A stretch of DNA of 64,000 nt from Arthrobacter sp. V1I9 (GCF_030817075.1 NZ_JAUSYU010000001.1:3968001-4032000); one strand, 5' to 3'; shown: positions 42,229 to 52,916, counted from the first letter of the stretch. The notes: generated by a model not told the origin, from the sequence alone. Translations and numbers: made by a program.

Positions 42229-42627
42229 ATGGCTGAAGACCCGGGACCCGAAAACTGCATGTGCCTGTCCGGCGAGCAATACCGCCTGTGCTGCGGGCGG
42301 TTCCACTCCGGCGGGGCAGAGGCAGCCACTGCAGAACAGCTGATGCGCTCCCGCTACAGTGCGTTCGTGCTGCTGAACGGGTCCTACCTGCTGCGCACCT
42401 GGCATCCAAAGGAGGCTCCCGCGAACCTGGACCTTGATCCGGACCTGCAATGGCGGCGCCTGGACATCGTCTCCACCAGCCGCGGCGGCCCGCTGGACGC
42501 TGAGGGGACGGTGGAGTTCAAGGCCTGGTTCCGGCACGGCAGTGAGCGCGGCACCCACCATGAGGTGAGCCGGTTCGTCCGTGAGGACGGCCGTTGGTAT
42601 TACGTGGACGGAAAGATCCTCGCCTGA
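42229..42627 (+). CDS. YchJ family protein (UPF0225, SEC-C-like)
   Basis: A 132-residue protein. The N-terminal Cys pattern CMCLSGEQYRLCCG is the YchJ/SEC-C zinc motif, followed by an NTF2-like fold (LMRSRYSAFVLLNGSYLLRTWHP). The family is common but its role is unsettled. It ends directly against the stop codon of the convergent gene, with no intervening base. Confidence 0.85.
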   Translation: MAEDPGPENCMCLSGEQYRLCCGRFHSGGAEAATAEQLMRSRYSAFVLLNGSYLLRTWHPKEAPANLDLDPDLQWRRLDIVSTSRGGPLDAEGTVEFKAWFRHGSERGTHHEVSRFVREDGRWYYVDGKILA

Positions 42628-43467
42628 CTACTCGTCGTCGTAATCCTCATCGGGAGTAAAGCCCGCTTTGTCCACCTTGCGGTGGAACCGCATGCCTGCC
42701 AGCCCGCCGAGTACGGCACCAGCCAGTGCCACCAGTGCCACCACAACTGCCGCGATAATGCTCGTGGTGGTCAGCTGCCCTTCGTTGACAGGGATTCGCG
42801 GAAAGCTGTTGAGGTTGGCCAGCACGTTGAACTGCTGTCCGGCCACAAGGCCCAGGATGGAGACCAGGACAGCCACGATCAACGCCCAGATCCACACCAT
42901 AAGGCCCTGCTTGGCCCCGTTAAAGCGAGCCATGCGTCCTGCCACGTAACCGCCGCAGTAATAGGAGAGAAGCAGGATGACCAGCAGGACGATGATGCCC
43001 ACCAGGCCAACGGTGCCGGTGTTCGAGGTTGCCTGGTTCACTGCCTCATTCACGTCAGTGTTGGTGGCGAGGCCCACAGCCGTCCCGGCCGCTGCCACCA
43101 AGGCGGTGAGCAGCACAGCCATGCCCGTGGCGGTCAGCCAGCCGAAGAACGCCGAGCCTACCTTGATGCCGCCGAACCGTTCCTTTTCCCGGGCGACGGC
43201 GGTCTGCCGGTCTGTCAGGTTCGGACCCGCAGCAGGTGCGGAGGCTGCCGGGACATAGTCCCGTTCCGCAGAGGCACCGGATGAGCCAGTGCGGGTGTCC
43301 GGCACGCGCTCGTAGGTAGAGGTCGGAGTGGCATCGGCCGCCGGCGTCTGGTCATAGGTGCGCGTGGCATCGTGATCGGCCGCGGCGGCAGGGTAGCTTC
43401 CGCTTCGCTCCGCGTCCTCGCGGGCGCGTCGTGGGGGCAGGTTCTCTGGGTCCGTTGAGCTGCTCAT
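42628..43467 (-). CDS. Hypothetical membrane protein with disordered N-terminus
   Basis: A 279-residue protein. Residues 1-95 are hydrophilic and low in complexity (Asp/Ala/Thr/Tyr-rich). About four membrane segments follow (GWLTATGMAVLLTALVAAAG, VGLVGIIVLLVILLLSYYCG and others), then an acidic tail, DEDYDDE. GGAG stands seven bases before the ATG; an earlier start in the frame lacks support. Its role is unknown. Confidence 0.7.
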   Translation of the reverse strand: MSSSTDPENLPPRRAREDAERSGSYPAAAADHDATRTYDQTPAADATPTSTYERVPDTRTGSSGASAERDYVPAASAPAAGPNLTDRQTAVAREKERFGGIKVGSAFFGWLTATGMAVLLTALVAAAGTAVGLATNTDVNEAVNQATSNTGTVGLVGIIVLLVILLLSYYCGGYVAGRMARFNGAKQGLMVWIWALIVAVLVSILGLVAGQQFNVLANLNSFPRIPVNEGQLTTTSIIAAVVVALVALAGAVLGGLAGMRFHRKVDKAGFTPDEDYDDE

Positions 43468-43531
43468 GGCTCCACTCAACCATCCACCCATGGAGATAGC
43501 AAGGATGCTTACTATCTTGTGACCAGTGGCG

Positions 43532-45568
43532 TCAGCGGTAGTTGCGGTGCAGGTTTTCCCTTTGGGCGGGTCCCGGGGAGGCATCTGCGATCCATGGACC
43601 CGTGCCTTCCGACTGGTCCAGGACGCCGGCCTCCAGCCACGTGTAATTCCCGGCGAGCACTTTCCGGGTCAGGAGGTGGTCGCCGTCGTCTGTATTCCGC
43701 CACAGCTGGTCAAAGTACTCGTCCACCCGCACACGGGCCTGCTGGCAGTAAGCCTCCGCGAGTTCGTAGGCGCTCGCGGCCTTTTCCGGAGCGGTGTGCA
43801 GCAGCATCTCGGCCCGTGAACAGCAGGCCGTCATGGCGAACAGTTCCGCGCCGATGTCCACCACCCTGCCCAGGAATGCCTGCTTGCGTTCCAGCTTCGC
43901 CTGCCACCGGCCCATTCCGTAGAACGTCTGCCGGGCCAGGCGCCGCGACGAGCGCTCCACGAACCGCAGGTGCTTGGCCAGCCGCCCGAACTCGCTGTAC
44001 GAGCGCGGATCCATGCCCGCGCCCGCCACCAGCTTGGGCAGCCAGCGGGCGTAAAAGCCGGAAGCGCCGACGGCGGCCCTCGCCTTGTCCGACAGGCTCG
44101 CGTCCAAGGACGCAAGGTCGCCCGCGGCGGCCAGATGGGCATCCACCGCTTCCCGCGCGATCAGCAGGCGCATGATCTCCGAGGAACCTTCAAAAATCCT
44201 GTTGATCCGCAGGTCCCTCAGCTGCTGCTCGGCCGGTACCGCGCGCTCTCCGCGCGCAGCCAGCGACTCGGCCGTCTCAAAACCCCGCCCGCCGCGGATC
44301 TGCACCAGTTCGTCGGCTATCCGGCAACTGATCTCCGTGGACCAAAGCTTTGCAAGGGCAGCTTCGATCCGAACGTCCTTCTGACCGGCGTCGGCAAGCT
44401 CAGCGGAGAGCTCGAAGACTGCGTCCAGCGCAAAGGCGGAAGCGGCGATGAAAGCGATCTTCTTGCCCACGGCTTCGTGCTCACCCACCGGCCTGCCCCA
44501 TTGCGTCCGGGCGTTGGACCATTCGCGGGCGATCTTGAGGCTCCAGCGGCCTGAGCCGACACACAAGCCAGGGATGGAAAGCCGGCCGGTGTTGAGGGTG
44601 GTGAGCGCAATTTTCAGGCCCTGGCCCTCACGTCCCAACCGGTTGGCTGCCGGGACGCGCACCTGGTGGAAACGGGTGACGCCGTTCTCGATGCCGCGCA
44701 GGCCCATAAACGAGTTCCGGTTTTCCACCGTGATGCCGGGTGAGTCCATCTCCACCACGAATGCGCTGATGCCGCCCTTGTGCCTGGTGCCGTCCGGGTC
44801 CGTGCGGGCGGGCACCACGGCCATCACCACCACCAGTTCGGCGATCACTCCGTTGGTGGTCCAGAGTTTGACGCCGTCCAGGAGGTAGGCCTCGCCGTCG
44901 TCCGTGGGCGTTGCGGTGCTGCCCATCCGGGCGGGATCGCTGCCCACGTCAGGTTCCGTGAGGAGGAATGCGGTGACCGCGCCGGCGGCGCAGCGCGGCA
45001 GGTACTCCCGCTTCTGCTCAGGCGTGCCAAAAACCTTGACCGGCTCGGGAACGCCGATCGACTGATGTGCCGAAAGGAGGGCCCCGAGGCTGGGGTGCAC
45101 GCTGCCCAGCAGGGCCAGCGCCCGGCCGTAGTACACCAGTGACAGCCCCAGGCCGCCATACTCTTCCGGGATCTTCATGCCGAAAACGCCGAGGTCTGCC
45201 AAGCCCCGCAGGTATTCGTCAGGGACCTTGGCCTCGCGCTCGATGACCCGTCCATCCATGGTGCGGGCATATTCCGTCAGGCGGGCCATAAAGGCCTCGC
45301 CCCGTTCCACGTCTGCGGGGTTCGGGGCGGGCCAGGGGTGGACAAGGCTGAGGTCGAAACTGCCCAGGTAGAGCCCTTTGGCAAAGCTGGGGCGTTCCCA
45401 ACCGGTTTCGCGGGCGGCCTCTGCAACCGCCCTGGCCTGGTCAGCCGTGACACCGGCGCCGATCTTTCCGGCGGGAACCGGGGTTTCCTCCGGGGGTGCG
45501 TCTGTTGCCGGGCTGCTGGTGGAACTGGCGGCGGTGGTTTTTGAGGGGCTGTCAGTGGCGGAGCTCAT
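43532..45568 (-). CDS. Acyl-CoA dehydrogenase, long (VLCAD-like) form
   Basis: FAD enzyme of beta-oxidation, 678 residues, longer than the usual 380-400 and like VLCAD/ACAD9-type proteins. The core is at about 90-470: LTEPDVGSDPARMGSTA (FAD site), WTTNGVIAELVVVMA, and RIFEGSSEIMRLLIAREA in the C-terminal core, with the Glu expected as catalytic base in EGSSE or nearby. A C-terminal helical extension of about 200 residues follows. The first 45 residues are Ser/Thr/Ala-rich. Its transcription appears independent of its neighbours. Confidence 0.88.
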   Translation of the reverse strand: MSSATDSPSKTTAASSTSSPATDAPPEETPVPAGKIGAGVTADQARAVAEAARETGWERPSFAKGLYLGSFDLSLVHPWPAPNPADVERGEAFMARLTEYARTMDGRVIEREAKVPDEYLRGLADLGVFGMKIPEEYGGLGLSLVYYGRALALLGSVHPSLGALLSAHQSIGVPEPVKVFGTPEQKREYLPRCAAGAVTAFLLTEPDVGSDPARMGSTATPTDDGEAYLLDGVKLWTTNGVIAELVVVMAVVPARTDPDGTRHKGGISAFVVEMDSPGITVENRNSFMGLRGIENGVTRFHQVRVPAANRLGREGQGLKIALTTLNTGRLSIPGLCVGSGRWSLKIAREWSNARTQWGRPVGEHEAVGKKIAFIAASAFALDAVFELSAELADAGQKDVRIEAALAKLWSTEISCRIADELVQIRGGRGFETAESLAARGERAVPAEQQLRDLRINRIFEGSSEIMRLLIAREAVDAHLAAAGDLASLDASLSDKARAAVGASGFYARWLPKLVAGAGMDPRSYSEFGRLAKHLRFVERSSRRLARQTFYGMGRWQAKLERKQAFLGRVVDIGAELFAMTACCSRAEMLLHTAPEKAASAYELAEAYCQQARVRVDEYFDQLWRNTDDGDHLLTRKVLAGNYTWLEAGVLDQSEGTGPWIADASPGPAQRENLHRNYR

Positions 45569-45627
45569 GGGTTATCTCCTTGGCCGGATAGCTTTCTTAG
45601 CCAGGATCCGCCGGGTTGGAGAACCCT

Positions 45628-45930
45628 TCAGCTGTCTCTCAATATTACCCGCGGGTAGGTTCCCGTGCTAGGGGAGGACTGCCCCTGAAAGTCCCCGGCG
45701 GGGTCAAATGTGGCGGCGTGGTGCACCAGCCGGTCCCAGCCGGCGTTGATGCCGTGGACCACGGCCAGGAGCGACTTGGAAACCACTGTCCAGCCCAGCT
45801 TTCCCGTGCCCAGCAGCACCAGCGCCACCAGTCCTGCGGTGAGAACGAAAGCGGCCAGGATAAACGCGAACACCAGTGTGCCCGCGAATACCAAGGTGGC
45901 GGTTTCCACTGCGCTTAAATCGAACTGCAT
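45628..45930 (-). CDS. Small hypothetical membrane protein
   Basis: A 100-residue protein with one long N-terminal membrane stretch (ETATLVFAGTLVFAFILAAFVLTAGLVALVLLG) and a short soluble tail. AGGGGGA precedes the ATG. The pattern LVALVLLGTGKLGWTVV resembles LVLAGMGRLAAVTL in the protein at 41.3-42.1 kb, suggesting a shared N-terminal module. Its function is unknown. Confidence 0.62.
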   Translation of the reverse strand: MQFDLSAVETATLVFAGTLVFAFILAAFVLTAGLVALVLLGTGKLGWTVVSKSLLAVVHGINAGWDRLVHHAATFDPAGDFQGQSSPSTGTYPRVILRDS

Positions 45931-46162
45931 AAGTCCCCCTGCTGCTGCGATGTTGCTTTGATTGAAGTCAGTAGCATGAGCGTAGGGGCAGGCGGGCTGG
46001 CCAGCCAGAGCCGCAGCGGGCTTCAAGAGCTCTTGATATTGGATCGAGATATTACGGCGAAGTAGGTCACGGAGCGGTCGCGGCCGCCTGCGTTAACCTT
46101 GTTGTTGGCGGTTTTCCGTTTGGAGCTCCACCCCCAGCCCCTCAACAGTCCAAGGAGAGTGT

Positions 46163-47620
46163 GTGCCCCGCTCCGCCAGGTCATCGGCTGACGCCATCAG
46201 CGCCCGGCTCCGGGACCTCGAACTCCTGACCAAAGGACCGGCGTGGGCCCTGACACGCTCGGCCCCGTGGGTGATTGCGGTGCTCCAGGCATCCTTTACG
46301 CGCACCCGGCCGCAGCTTCCGCTCGAGGAGTTCCACGCCGACGTCGACTCCTTCCTTGAGGAGCTCCGCCGGCAGGAGCCAGGGCTGGGAGGCGGCGCCA
46401 ACGGGAAGGCGTTTGGTGACGAGTGGACGCGCCGGCAGTTCCTGACACGGCGGAACCAGTCGGGCCAGATCGTTTACGAAGTCACCGAACCGGCAGCCCG
46501 CGTGCTCGCGTTCCTCGACAGCCTGTCCAGCGAGCGGTCCACCCTGAATGGATCGCGCCTCGGCACACTGCTGGGCGACGTCGAGAAGCTCGCCAACGAG
46601 ACCAACCCGGACCAGAGCGCCCGCCTGGAGTCCCTGGAAGACGAGATCGAAGAGCGCCAGCAACTGATCCAGGACATCAGCTCCGGCGAGTTCGACGGCC
46701 TGCTGGATGACGACGACGCCGTGGAAGCTGCGGGAAACATCCTTGACCTCGCCGCGAGCCTGCCCGCCGACTACAAAAAGATGCGCGACCGGATCGAGGA
46801 GCTGGTGGGCGGGCTGCGCAACCAGATCATCGAGGAGTCGCTGACCAAGGGCGCCACCATGGCGCAGGTGCTGGAGGCGGACAAGCGCCTTCGCCAGAGC
46901 CCCGAGGGCAGGACTTTTCGTTCTTTTACCGCGTTCCTTGAGGACCCGCAGCAGCAGTCGAGGTTCCGGTCGGCGATTGGCGAGGTCCTCAGCCGGCAGT
47001 TCGCAGACGACCTCTCACCGGATGACCGGGAAACCCTGAAGAACCTGGTGGCAGAACTCCGGCAGCAGCACAGCCAGATCCAGCGTATTTACGGCAAGCT
47101 CAGCGAAAGCCTCAACACCTACGTCCAAAGCGATGACTTCCGTCAGTCCGTCCGGCTCCGGCAGGTCCTGCGGGAAGCCGAGCAGGCTATCCGGTCCCTT
47201 CCGTACGAACGGGAACGTCCGGGCCTCGTCCGCGGACCTGTGCTCTACAACGCAGGTTTCGAGTCGCTGTCCATGGTGAAGCTCTTCGACCCCGATGAGT
47301 TCGCCGCACCGCCCAAACTCGCTGACCCCATCGCCTTCAGCGACTCGGACCGCGTGCGCTCGCCGAGGACCGGCAAGGCCAAGCCGGAGGTCATCCGCTC
47401 CGCCATGGCCGGGGCGTCCACCCTTTCCGGGGCGTGGCAGCAGCTGCCGCCGGAGGAACAGCACATCAACACCATCCGGGCGCTCCTCTCGCACGCCCTG
47501 CACGAAGGCGCGGCCTTCAACACCCAGGCTGTGGACGCCCTGGACTTCGAACAGATCGACGGCACCACGCGCAGGGCCTACCTGCCGCTGGTCACGCTCA
47601 AGAAAGATCCTGATGACTGA
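46163..47620 (+). CDS. jetA: Wadjet/MksF-like protein JetA (DUF3375)
   Basis: Kleisin-like subunit of a bacterial condensin-type complex. The 485 residues match DUF3375: an opening [21 protein letters not shown] and a winged-helix region ([29 protein letters not shown]). The helical middle contains [23 protein letters not shown], and [23 protein letters not shown] follows. In Wadjet type I and MksBEF systems it links the ATPase heads with JetB. GTG start with AAGGAG. First of three overlapping genes. Confidence 0.88.
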   Translation: MPRSARSSADAISARLRDLELLTKGPAWALTRSAPWVIAVLQASFTRTRPQLPLEEFHADVDSFLEELRRQEPGLGGGANGKAFGDEWTRRQFLTRRNQSGQIVYEVTEPAARVLAFLDSLSSERSTLNGSRLGTLLGDVEKLANETNPDQSARLESLEDEIEERQQLIQDISSGEFDGLLDDDDAVEAAGNILDLAASLPADYKKMRDRIEELVGGLRNQIIEESLTKGATMAQVLEADKRLRQSPEGRTFRSFTAFLEDPQQQSRFRSAIGEVLSRQFADDLSPDDRETLKNLVAELRQQHSQIQRIYGKLSESLNTYVQSDDFRQSVRLRQVLREAEQAIRSLPYERERPGLVRGPVLYNAGFESLSMVKLFDPDEFAAPPKLADPIAFSDSDRVRSPRTGKAKPEVIRSAMAGASTLSGAWQQLPPEEQHINTIRALLSHALHEGAAFNTQAVDALDFEQIDGTTRRAYLPLVTLKKDPDD

Positions 47621-48446
47621 GGTAACAAACGCTACGAGCTCAGCGCCCGATGAGCGACCACTCACCGGCGGCATCACGCCCCGGGACACCTTCATCGACG
47701 GGGCCGCCCTCTTCCCCGGCGACACGGGAGTGCTGTCGATGAAGGTGCGGCAGGCGCTGGTAAAGCTGCTCAAGGGTCCGTACGTGGACGGCGGCCGGGA
47801 CGAGAAGCTCTGGACCGTCCTGCTGGACAACCAGGTGATTCTGCGCAGCCGCCTGTCCGAGCTGTTCCTCACGATGCAGCTGGACCACGAACGGAAAATC
47901 GCCGTCCTGCGCCCGGTGGATCCGGACGCTATCGGAGGCAGCACCCGCTCCAGCATCCTGAGGCAGCAGCGTGCCCTCAGCAGGGTGGAAACCATCGTCC
48001 TGCTGAGGATGCGCATGCTGCTCGACCGGCACGTCACCGCCCAGACAGATCCCACCATCACCCGCGAGGAAATCGCCGACCTGGTCACGCACTACCAGCC
48101 CGCAGGCCAGCAGGACGCGCTCCGAGACTCGGACGTGGTCAACCGGGCCATCACGAAGCTCCTGGCCCGCCAACTCCTCCTCCCCACCGGCCTGGACGAC
48201 GTCTACACCATCTCCAACGCCCTGCCCCTGGCGCTCCCCTTCGACAACATCGGCGACATCCCAGCCCAAATAGAAGCCCTGATGGCAGCCACAACAGACC
48301 CCACCGGCACCGAAGCGCTGCTGGACATCGACGCCGATACTTCATCCGACGAGGATGGCGCCGACTCCGAAGGCGATGATGACCATCACGACGACGGTGC
48401 GGCAGCACCGTCGTCGTACTCAGCCACGAAGGAGGACGCCCAGTGA
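47613..48446 (+). CDS. jetB: Wadjet/MksE-like protein JetB (DUF4194)
   Basis: Winged-helix KITE-type subunit, 277 residues. The core (about 30-220) has [36 protein letters not shown] and [19 protein letters not shown], matching DUF4194. The C-terminal 50 residues are acidic and disordered, encoded in part by a perfect hairpin. The ATG lies within the end of jetA (8-base overlap) and the stop overlaps the jetC start (GTGA), so all three are translationally coupled. Confidence 0.87.
   Translation: MTEVTNATSSAPDERPLTGGITPRDTFIDGAALFPGDTGVLSMKVRQALVKLLKGPYVDGGRDEKLWTVLLDNQVILRSRLSELFLTMQLDHERKIAVLRPVDPDAIGGSTRSSILRQQRALSRVETIVLLRMRMLLDRHVTAQTDPTITREEIADLVTHYQPAGQQDALRDSDVVNRAITKLLARQLLLPTGLDDVYTISNALPLALPFDNIGDIPAQIEALMAATTDPTGTEALLDIDADTSSDEDGADSEGDDDHHDDGAAAPSSYSATKEDAQ
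48388..48417. other. Perfect hairpin inside the 3' end of jetB
   Basis: ACGACGACGGTGC and GCACCGTCGTCGT form a perfect 13-bp stem with a GGCA loop, 25 bases before the jetC start. It resembles the terminators of this genome but lies inside coding sequence and has no T tract, so it may weaken or pace expression of jetC relative to jetAB. Confidence 0.65.
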
Positions 48447-51400
48447 GCATTGCAAGCATGCTGCCGATGGGCGACCTGACGAACCCGGGCCAGATGCGCC
48501 TTGCCCTGGTGCAGGTGGTCAACTGGGGCACGTTCCACGGGGCGCACACGATGCATGTGGACCGCAACGGCACGCTGCTCACGGGTAACTCCGGCGTGGG
48601 CAAGTCCACGCTGTTCGACGCCATGCTGCGGGTTTTCGATGCAAGGCCCAGGTCGAACGAAGCCGCTGCGCAGCGCTCCGGCGGGGCCGTCGAGGACAAG
48701 CGGACCACCTTCACGTACATGCGCGGAAAGGTGGGCGACAAGGCCGTGGGGGAGGGCTCGGCGAGTGCCTTCCAGCGCGCGGGTGCCACCTGGTCCGCCG
48801 TCGCGCTCACGTTTGATAACGCTGCCGGCACGCGAGTGACGGTGTCGGCGCTGTTTGACCTGCCGAAGAACGGCACGGAGTCGAGCGTCGGACGTTTTTA
48901 TCTGATCGATCACGAGCCGCTGGACCTGGAGGCGCTCGAGGGCATCGCCGGCAAACGGTTCACGAAGGCCGCCCTGGAAACGATCTTTCCGGACGCCCAG
49001 GTCTTCGACGTGCACAAGGCCTTCGCGGAACGCTTCCGCCGTCTTCTGGGCATCAACTCGGATCAGGCCCTACCGCTCCTGCGCGTCATCCAGGCGGGCA
49101 AGGGCCTGGGCGGCAGCGTCAACACCTTTTTCCGGGACCAGGTTTTGGACGCCCCGGCCACGCTCGCTGCGGCGGACGACGTCGTGGAAGAGTTCAGCAA
49201 CCTGATGTCCATCCGGCAGCGTCTGGAGGACGTCCGGCAGCAGCGGGACCAGCTGGCCCCGGTGCCCGGGCTGAACAGGGAGTACGCGCAGGCGCTGCTG
49301 GACGCGAACCGGCTGCGTGACCTTGCCGGCGAGGAGTTCGAGGCCTACCAACAGCAGCTGGCCGTCACGGTCCACGAGAAAATGCTGGCCCGCTTCAAGG
49401 AGCTCGCGCAGGCAAAGGCAAAGGAGCTGGGGGCCGAGCGATCGGTCCGGGACGGCCTGGCCAAGGAGTTGCGCCAGCTGGAGACGGATTACAACAACCA
49501 GGGCGGCAACGCCATCTCCGCCATCGAGCAGTCGCTGGAAAACGCCCGGGTGGGACTGAAGCTCCGTCAGCAGGTGGAGGAAGCGGCGCGCAAGGCCCTG
49601 AGCGACGCCGGCCTCCAGCTGGAGTGGACCGCTGAAGGCTGGGAGCAGGCTCACGAGCAGGCGGCAGTGAGGTCGGCCGAGCTCAAGGACGATTCCCAGG
49701 CCTTGCAGGAACTCCGCTTTGAAGCCTTCGACGCTCATGCAACGAAGAAGCGCGAGTTGGCGGCGGCTGAGCAGGAGCTCGTGTCACTGAAGACGCGCAA
49801 ATCGCTGCTGCCGCCGTCGAGCATTGAAAACCGGGCAGCCATCGCGGCAGCGACAGGCATTCCGGAGGAGCGGATGCCGTTCGCCGGCGAACTGATGGAC
49901 CTCGCCGAGGGGGAGGAGAAATGGCGCCCCGCCGCCGAGCGCGCGCTCCGCAACCTCGCCACCACCCTGCTGGTACCCGGCGAACATTTCGCGGCAGTGA
50001 CACGCTATCTCAACGACCACAACGTGCGGGGCGCCTTGCGCGCAGTGGACGTGTCCAAGCCGCTCTCCGGCGGCGCGCTGGCGCTGGAGGACGTGCACGA
50101 CGGCGACCTGCTCACCAAGCTGGACATCCTCACCACGGGCATTGCCGCCGAAGCCGGGGCCTGGATCCGCGAACGCATCGCACTTGACTTTGCCTACCCG
50201 TGCGTGGAGGAGCCGGATGAGCTGGCACAGCTGGACCGCGGCCTCAGCCTTGGCGGCGTGGTCAAGCGCAACCGCCACACGGTGGAGAAGGATGACCGCT
50301 TCACCAGCCGGCAGGATTACGTCCTCGGGTTCGACAACGCCGCCAAGCTGGAACTCGTAGCCGGCCAGGTGGAGGACCTGCGGCAGGAGGTCGCCAAAGC
50401 GGCGGAGTTGGCGCAGGCCCGTGAGGATTCGCACCAGGGAATGAGCCGGCAGCTCGACGCCCTTCGCCGCATTGCCGAGGACCACCGCTCCTGGGAACAG
50501 GTGTCAGCGGCAGTTGCGGCCGAGGAGTTGGCCAGGATCGAACAGCGGCTCAAGGATGCCCTCGCCGCGCAGGCAGACCTGGAGCCCCTCCGGGCCACTA
50601 TTGAGGAGGTGCGGCAGAAGCACCAGTCCAGTACCGAGGCCGCTGCTGTGCTGCAGAGCGAGTACAAGGCCCTGGACCGGCAACTGACCGCTGTAGATTC
50701 CCTGCTGGAAGCTGCACGCAGGCGCCTTTCCCAGGCGCCGCCGTCGGACGCTACCGTGGCTGCGTTGGAACCCTACTTTGCTGATTTCGGCGACGTGACG
50801 GAGATGCATGAGCTGGAAAACCTCGCCAACCGCGTGCGGACCGCGCTGCTGGGCGAACTGCACAACGCGGAGTCCCGCGGCCAAACCACAGCCGAGCGCC
50901 TCACGAGGATTTTTGAGGGCTTCGTCCGCGAGTGGGGCAGCGCAATCTCTGCCGACCATGGCACCACCATCGGGGCTGCCGGCGAGTTCGAGACGCGGTA
51001 CCACGCGATTGTGAGCGACGGCCTGCCCGCCCAAGAGGCGGAGTTCCGGCAGTTCTTCAACCAGCGCACGCACGAATCCTTCAGCACGCTGCTGCATCTC
51101 CTCGACGAGGAGCGCCGGTCCATCACCAGCCGCATCCTGCCGCTGAACGGGATCCTCTCGCAGGTTAACTTCCACGAGGGCAGCTTCCTGGAACTGGACA
51201 TCAAACAGACCCTGCCCCCCACGGCCAAGCAGTTCAAAGACGCCATCCAGAACGCCCTGAAGGCGCGGCACACGCGGCCGGCAAGGTCCGAAGGTTCCCG
51301 CGCCGAAGGTGCGAGTGGGGAAAGGGACGACGACGCCGAGCTCACCGCCCGCTATAAGTCCCTGGAAACCCTGGTGAAGCGGCTGGGCTCGCAGGCGCCG

Positions 51401-51922
51401 GAGGACCGGCGGTGGCGGGCCGAGGTGCTGGATGTACGCGGGCACCTGTTCATCCAGTGCAAGGAGCACCGGGAAGTTGCCGCGCCCGCGCCGGGCAAAA
51501 AGGGCGGGGCAAAGAAGACCGAGGTCTTTATGCACGCGGACACAGGTTCCATGTCCGGCGGTGAGCGCCAGCGATTCACTGCATTCATCATGGCCGCGGC
51601 GCTGAGCTACCAGCTGGGCATCGCCGAGCAGGGCTTCACCACCTACGGCACCGTGATGATGGACGAGGCCTTTGTGCTGGCGTCCGAGGAATTCGCAGGG
51701 GCCGGAATCAAGGCGCTGCACGAATTCGGGTTCCAGCTGCTGCTAGCCGCCCCCGAAAACGTCATTGACCTGTCCCGGCACCTTGGTTCCGTCACCGAAA
51801 TCCTGCGTGACAAGCGCACCAACCGGTCAGGAGTGCTGGCGGCGCCGGTCATCCGTCCGCGGCCGGGCCAAGACGGCGCGTGGCGGTCAGAGGCCAATCC
51901 CGTGGACATCATCCTGCGCTAG
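48443..51922 (+). CDS. jetC: Wadjet/MksB-like SMC ATPase JetC
   Basis: SMC/MukB-type ATPase of 1159 residues that should translocate or loop DNA. Walker A GNSGVGKS (48-55) sits in the N-terminal head. Two long coiled-coil arms flank a central hinge region (about 470-620), and signature [10 protein letters not shown] (1036-1045) and Walker B VMMDEAF (about 1071-1077) complete the C-terminal head. In Wadjet systems JetABC extrudes loops on plasmids and recruits JetD, which cuts them. Here no jetD follows; the next gene is an unrelated lipoprotein. The GTG start overlaps jetB. Confidence 0.9.
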   Translation: MSIASMLPMGDLTNPGQMRLALVQVVNWGTFHGAHTMHVDRNGTLLTGNSGVGKSTLFDAMLRVFDARPRSNEAAAQRSGGAVEDKRTTFTYMRGKVGDKAVGEGSASAFQRAGATWSAVALTFDNAAGTRVTVSALFDLPKNGTESSVGRFYLIDHEPLDLEALEGIAGKRFTKAALETIFPDAQVFDVHKAFAERFRRLLGINSDQALPLLRVIQAGKGLGGSVNTFFRDQVLDAPATLAAADDVVEEFSNLMSIRQRLEDVRQQRDQLAPVPGLNREYAQALLDANRLRDLAGEEFEAYQQQLAVTVHEKMLARFKELAQAKAKELGAERSVRDGLAKELRQLETDYNNQGGNAISAIEQSLENARVGLKLRQQVEEAARKALSDAGLQLEWTAEGWEQAHEQAAVRSAELKDDSQALQELRFEAFDAHATKKRELAAAEQELVSLKTRKSLLPPSSIENRAAIAAATGIPEERMPFAGELMDLAEGEEKWRPAAERALRNLATTLLVPGEHFAAVTRYLNDHNVRGALRAVDVSKPLSGGALALEDVHDGDLLTKLDILTTGIAAEAGAWIRERIALDFAYPCVEEPDELAQLDRGLSLGGVVKRNRHTVEKDDRFTSRQDYVLGFDNAAKLELVAGQVEDLRQEVAKAAELAQAREDSHQGMSRQLDALRRIAEDHRSWEQVSAAVAAEELARIEQRLKDALAAQADLEPLRATIEEVRQKHQSSTEAAAVLQSEYKALDRQLTAVDSLLEAARRRLSQAPPSDATVAALEPYFADFGDVTEMHELENLANRVRTALLGELHNAESRGQTTAERLTRIFEGFVREWGSAISADHGTTIGAAGEFETRYHAIVSDGLPAQEAEFRQFFNQRTHESFSTLLHLLDEERRSITSRILPLNGILSQVNFHEGSFLELDIKQTLPPTAKQFKDAIQNALKARHTRPARSEGSRAEGASGERDDDAELTARYKSLETLVKRLGSQAPEDRRWRAEVLDVRGHLFIQCKEHREVAAPAPGKKGGAKKTEVFMHADTGSMSGGERQRFTAFIMAAALSYQLGIAEQGFTTYGTVMMDEAFVLASEEFAGAGIKALHEFGFQLLLAAPENVIDLSRHLGSVTEILRDKRTNRSGVLAAPVIRPRPGQDGAWRSEANPVDIILR

Positions 51923-52115
51923 CTGTAACCCTAGGGAACCCTGCTATAACAAATCGATGGATATATTAGCCCACCGCTAGTGGATGCGTTTTGCCGGTGC
52001 CATGCTGATGGGCATCACATACTCGCCATCATCCTCCCGATGGGCGGACGTGGAACGCTGGGACCTGCGTCTGACGCCCGACGGCCGTGACGGCCTTCTC
52101 TCGAAAGGCACACCT

Positions 52116-52838
52116 ATGCGCCCAGCACATCGCCCTACGTACTTTCTCGCAGCAACCGCCGCAGCGGCGCTGGCCCTCGGCGGCTGCGCGGCAGGCGCGC
52201 CGGCGGGGAGCGGTGACCCGTCCACAGGGGCTGCCGGCCAACCGGCAGCCAGCGCTTCCTCCGCGAGTGCTCCTCCTGCAACCGTGTCCGCTACGACCGT
52301 TCCCGTCGCCACGACAACCACACCCCCTCCGGCGCCGGCCGGGCTGGCTACCTTCAAGTTCCCTGATGGGCGGCTTTCCTTCGATTATCCGGCGGACTGG
52401 CGGGTAGAGGTTTTCGAGCCATCACAGTCCCCGTACGTCGGGACGGCGACCATATACAACGCCAGCGGTAATGATGTGATCAACATCTATTACGGGACGA
52501 TCGCCGACATCGTGGCGGGCTCCGCCAGCAGGACCGTGCTCGAGACGGACCCGGTACCAGGCTTGGTGGGGCACTTTGTCCCCACGCCCCATTCGTCGTT
52601 CTTTGTTGATCGCAGTGACGGCGCGGCCCACTACCGGATGGGGCTGACTGCAGGACTGCCCGTCTCGCCTGACGGGAAGGTGCAGGACGGGCTCATTATG
52701 CTCGGGGACCGCGTTCTCACTGCAGATGTGCTGTTCACCGATTCGCCGTTTGCTAACGATGAGGCGGCGAAAGACTGGTACTGGGGGGTTGAAGGCCGAA
52801 CCCTGAAGGCGATACTGATGAGCGTCTCCTACCGTTGA
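52116..52838 (+). CDS. Hypothetical lipoprotein
   Basis: A 240-residue exported lipoprotein: signal peptide MRPAHRPTYFLAATAAAALA with lipobox LGGC. A Ser/Thr/Ala/Pro-rich spacer (about 25-75) leads to a beta-rich domain (FPDGRLSFDYPADWRVEVFEP) like the PsbP/LpqN-type lipoproteins of actinobacteria. GAAAGG stands before the ATG; an earlier ATG at 51984 would hide the signal peptide. It sits where jetD would be expected but has no link to it. Its function is unknown. Confidence 0.75.
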   Translation: MRPAHRPTYFLAATAAAALALGGCAAGAPAGSGDPSTGAAGQPAASASSASAPPATVSATTVPVATTTTPPPAPAGLATFKFPDGRLSFDYPADWRVEVFEPSQSPYVGTATIYNASGNDVINIYYGTIADIVAGSASRTVLETDPVPGLVGHFVPTPHSSFFVDRSDGAAHYRMGLTAGLPVSPDGKVQDGLIMLGDRVLTADVLFTDSPFANDEAAKDWYWGVEGRTLKAILMSVSYR

Positions 52839-52916
52839 CCCGGCAGTTGGGAGGCCCTCCTCTTGTGTCCTTCGTCACGAGGGGGAATAAGTTACGGAAA
52901 CCTTGCGTAATGGACG

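Noticed and set aside
51923..52838. jetD after jetC
   Set aside because: The gene there has a signal peptide and lipobox and a secreted beta-rich domain; it has no Toprim or DUF2220-like features.
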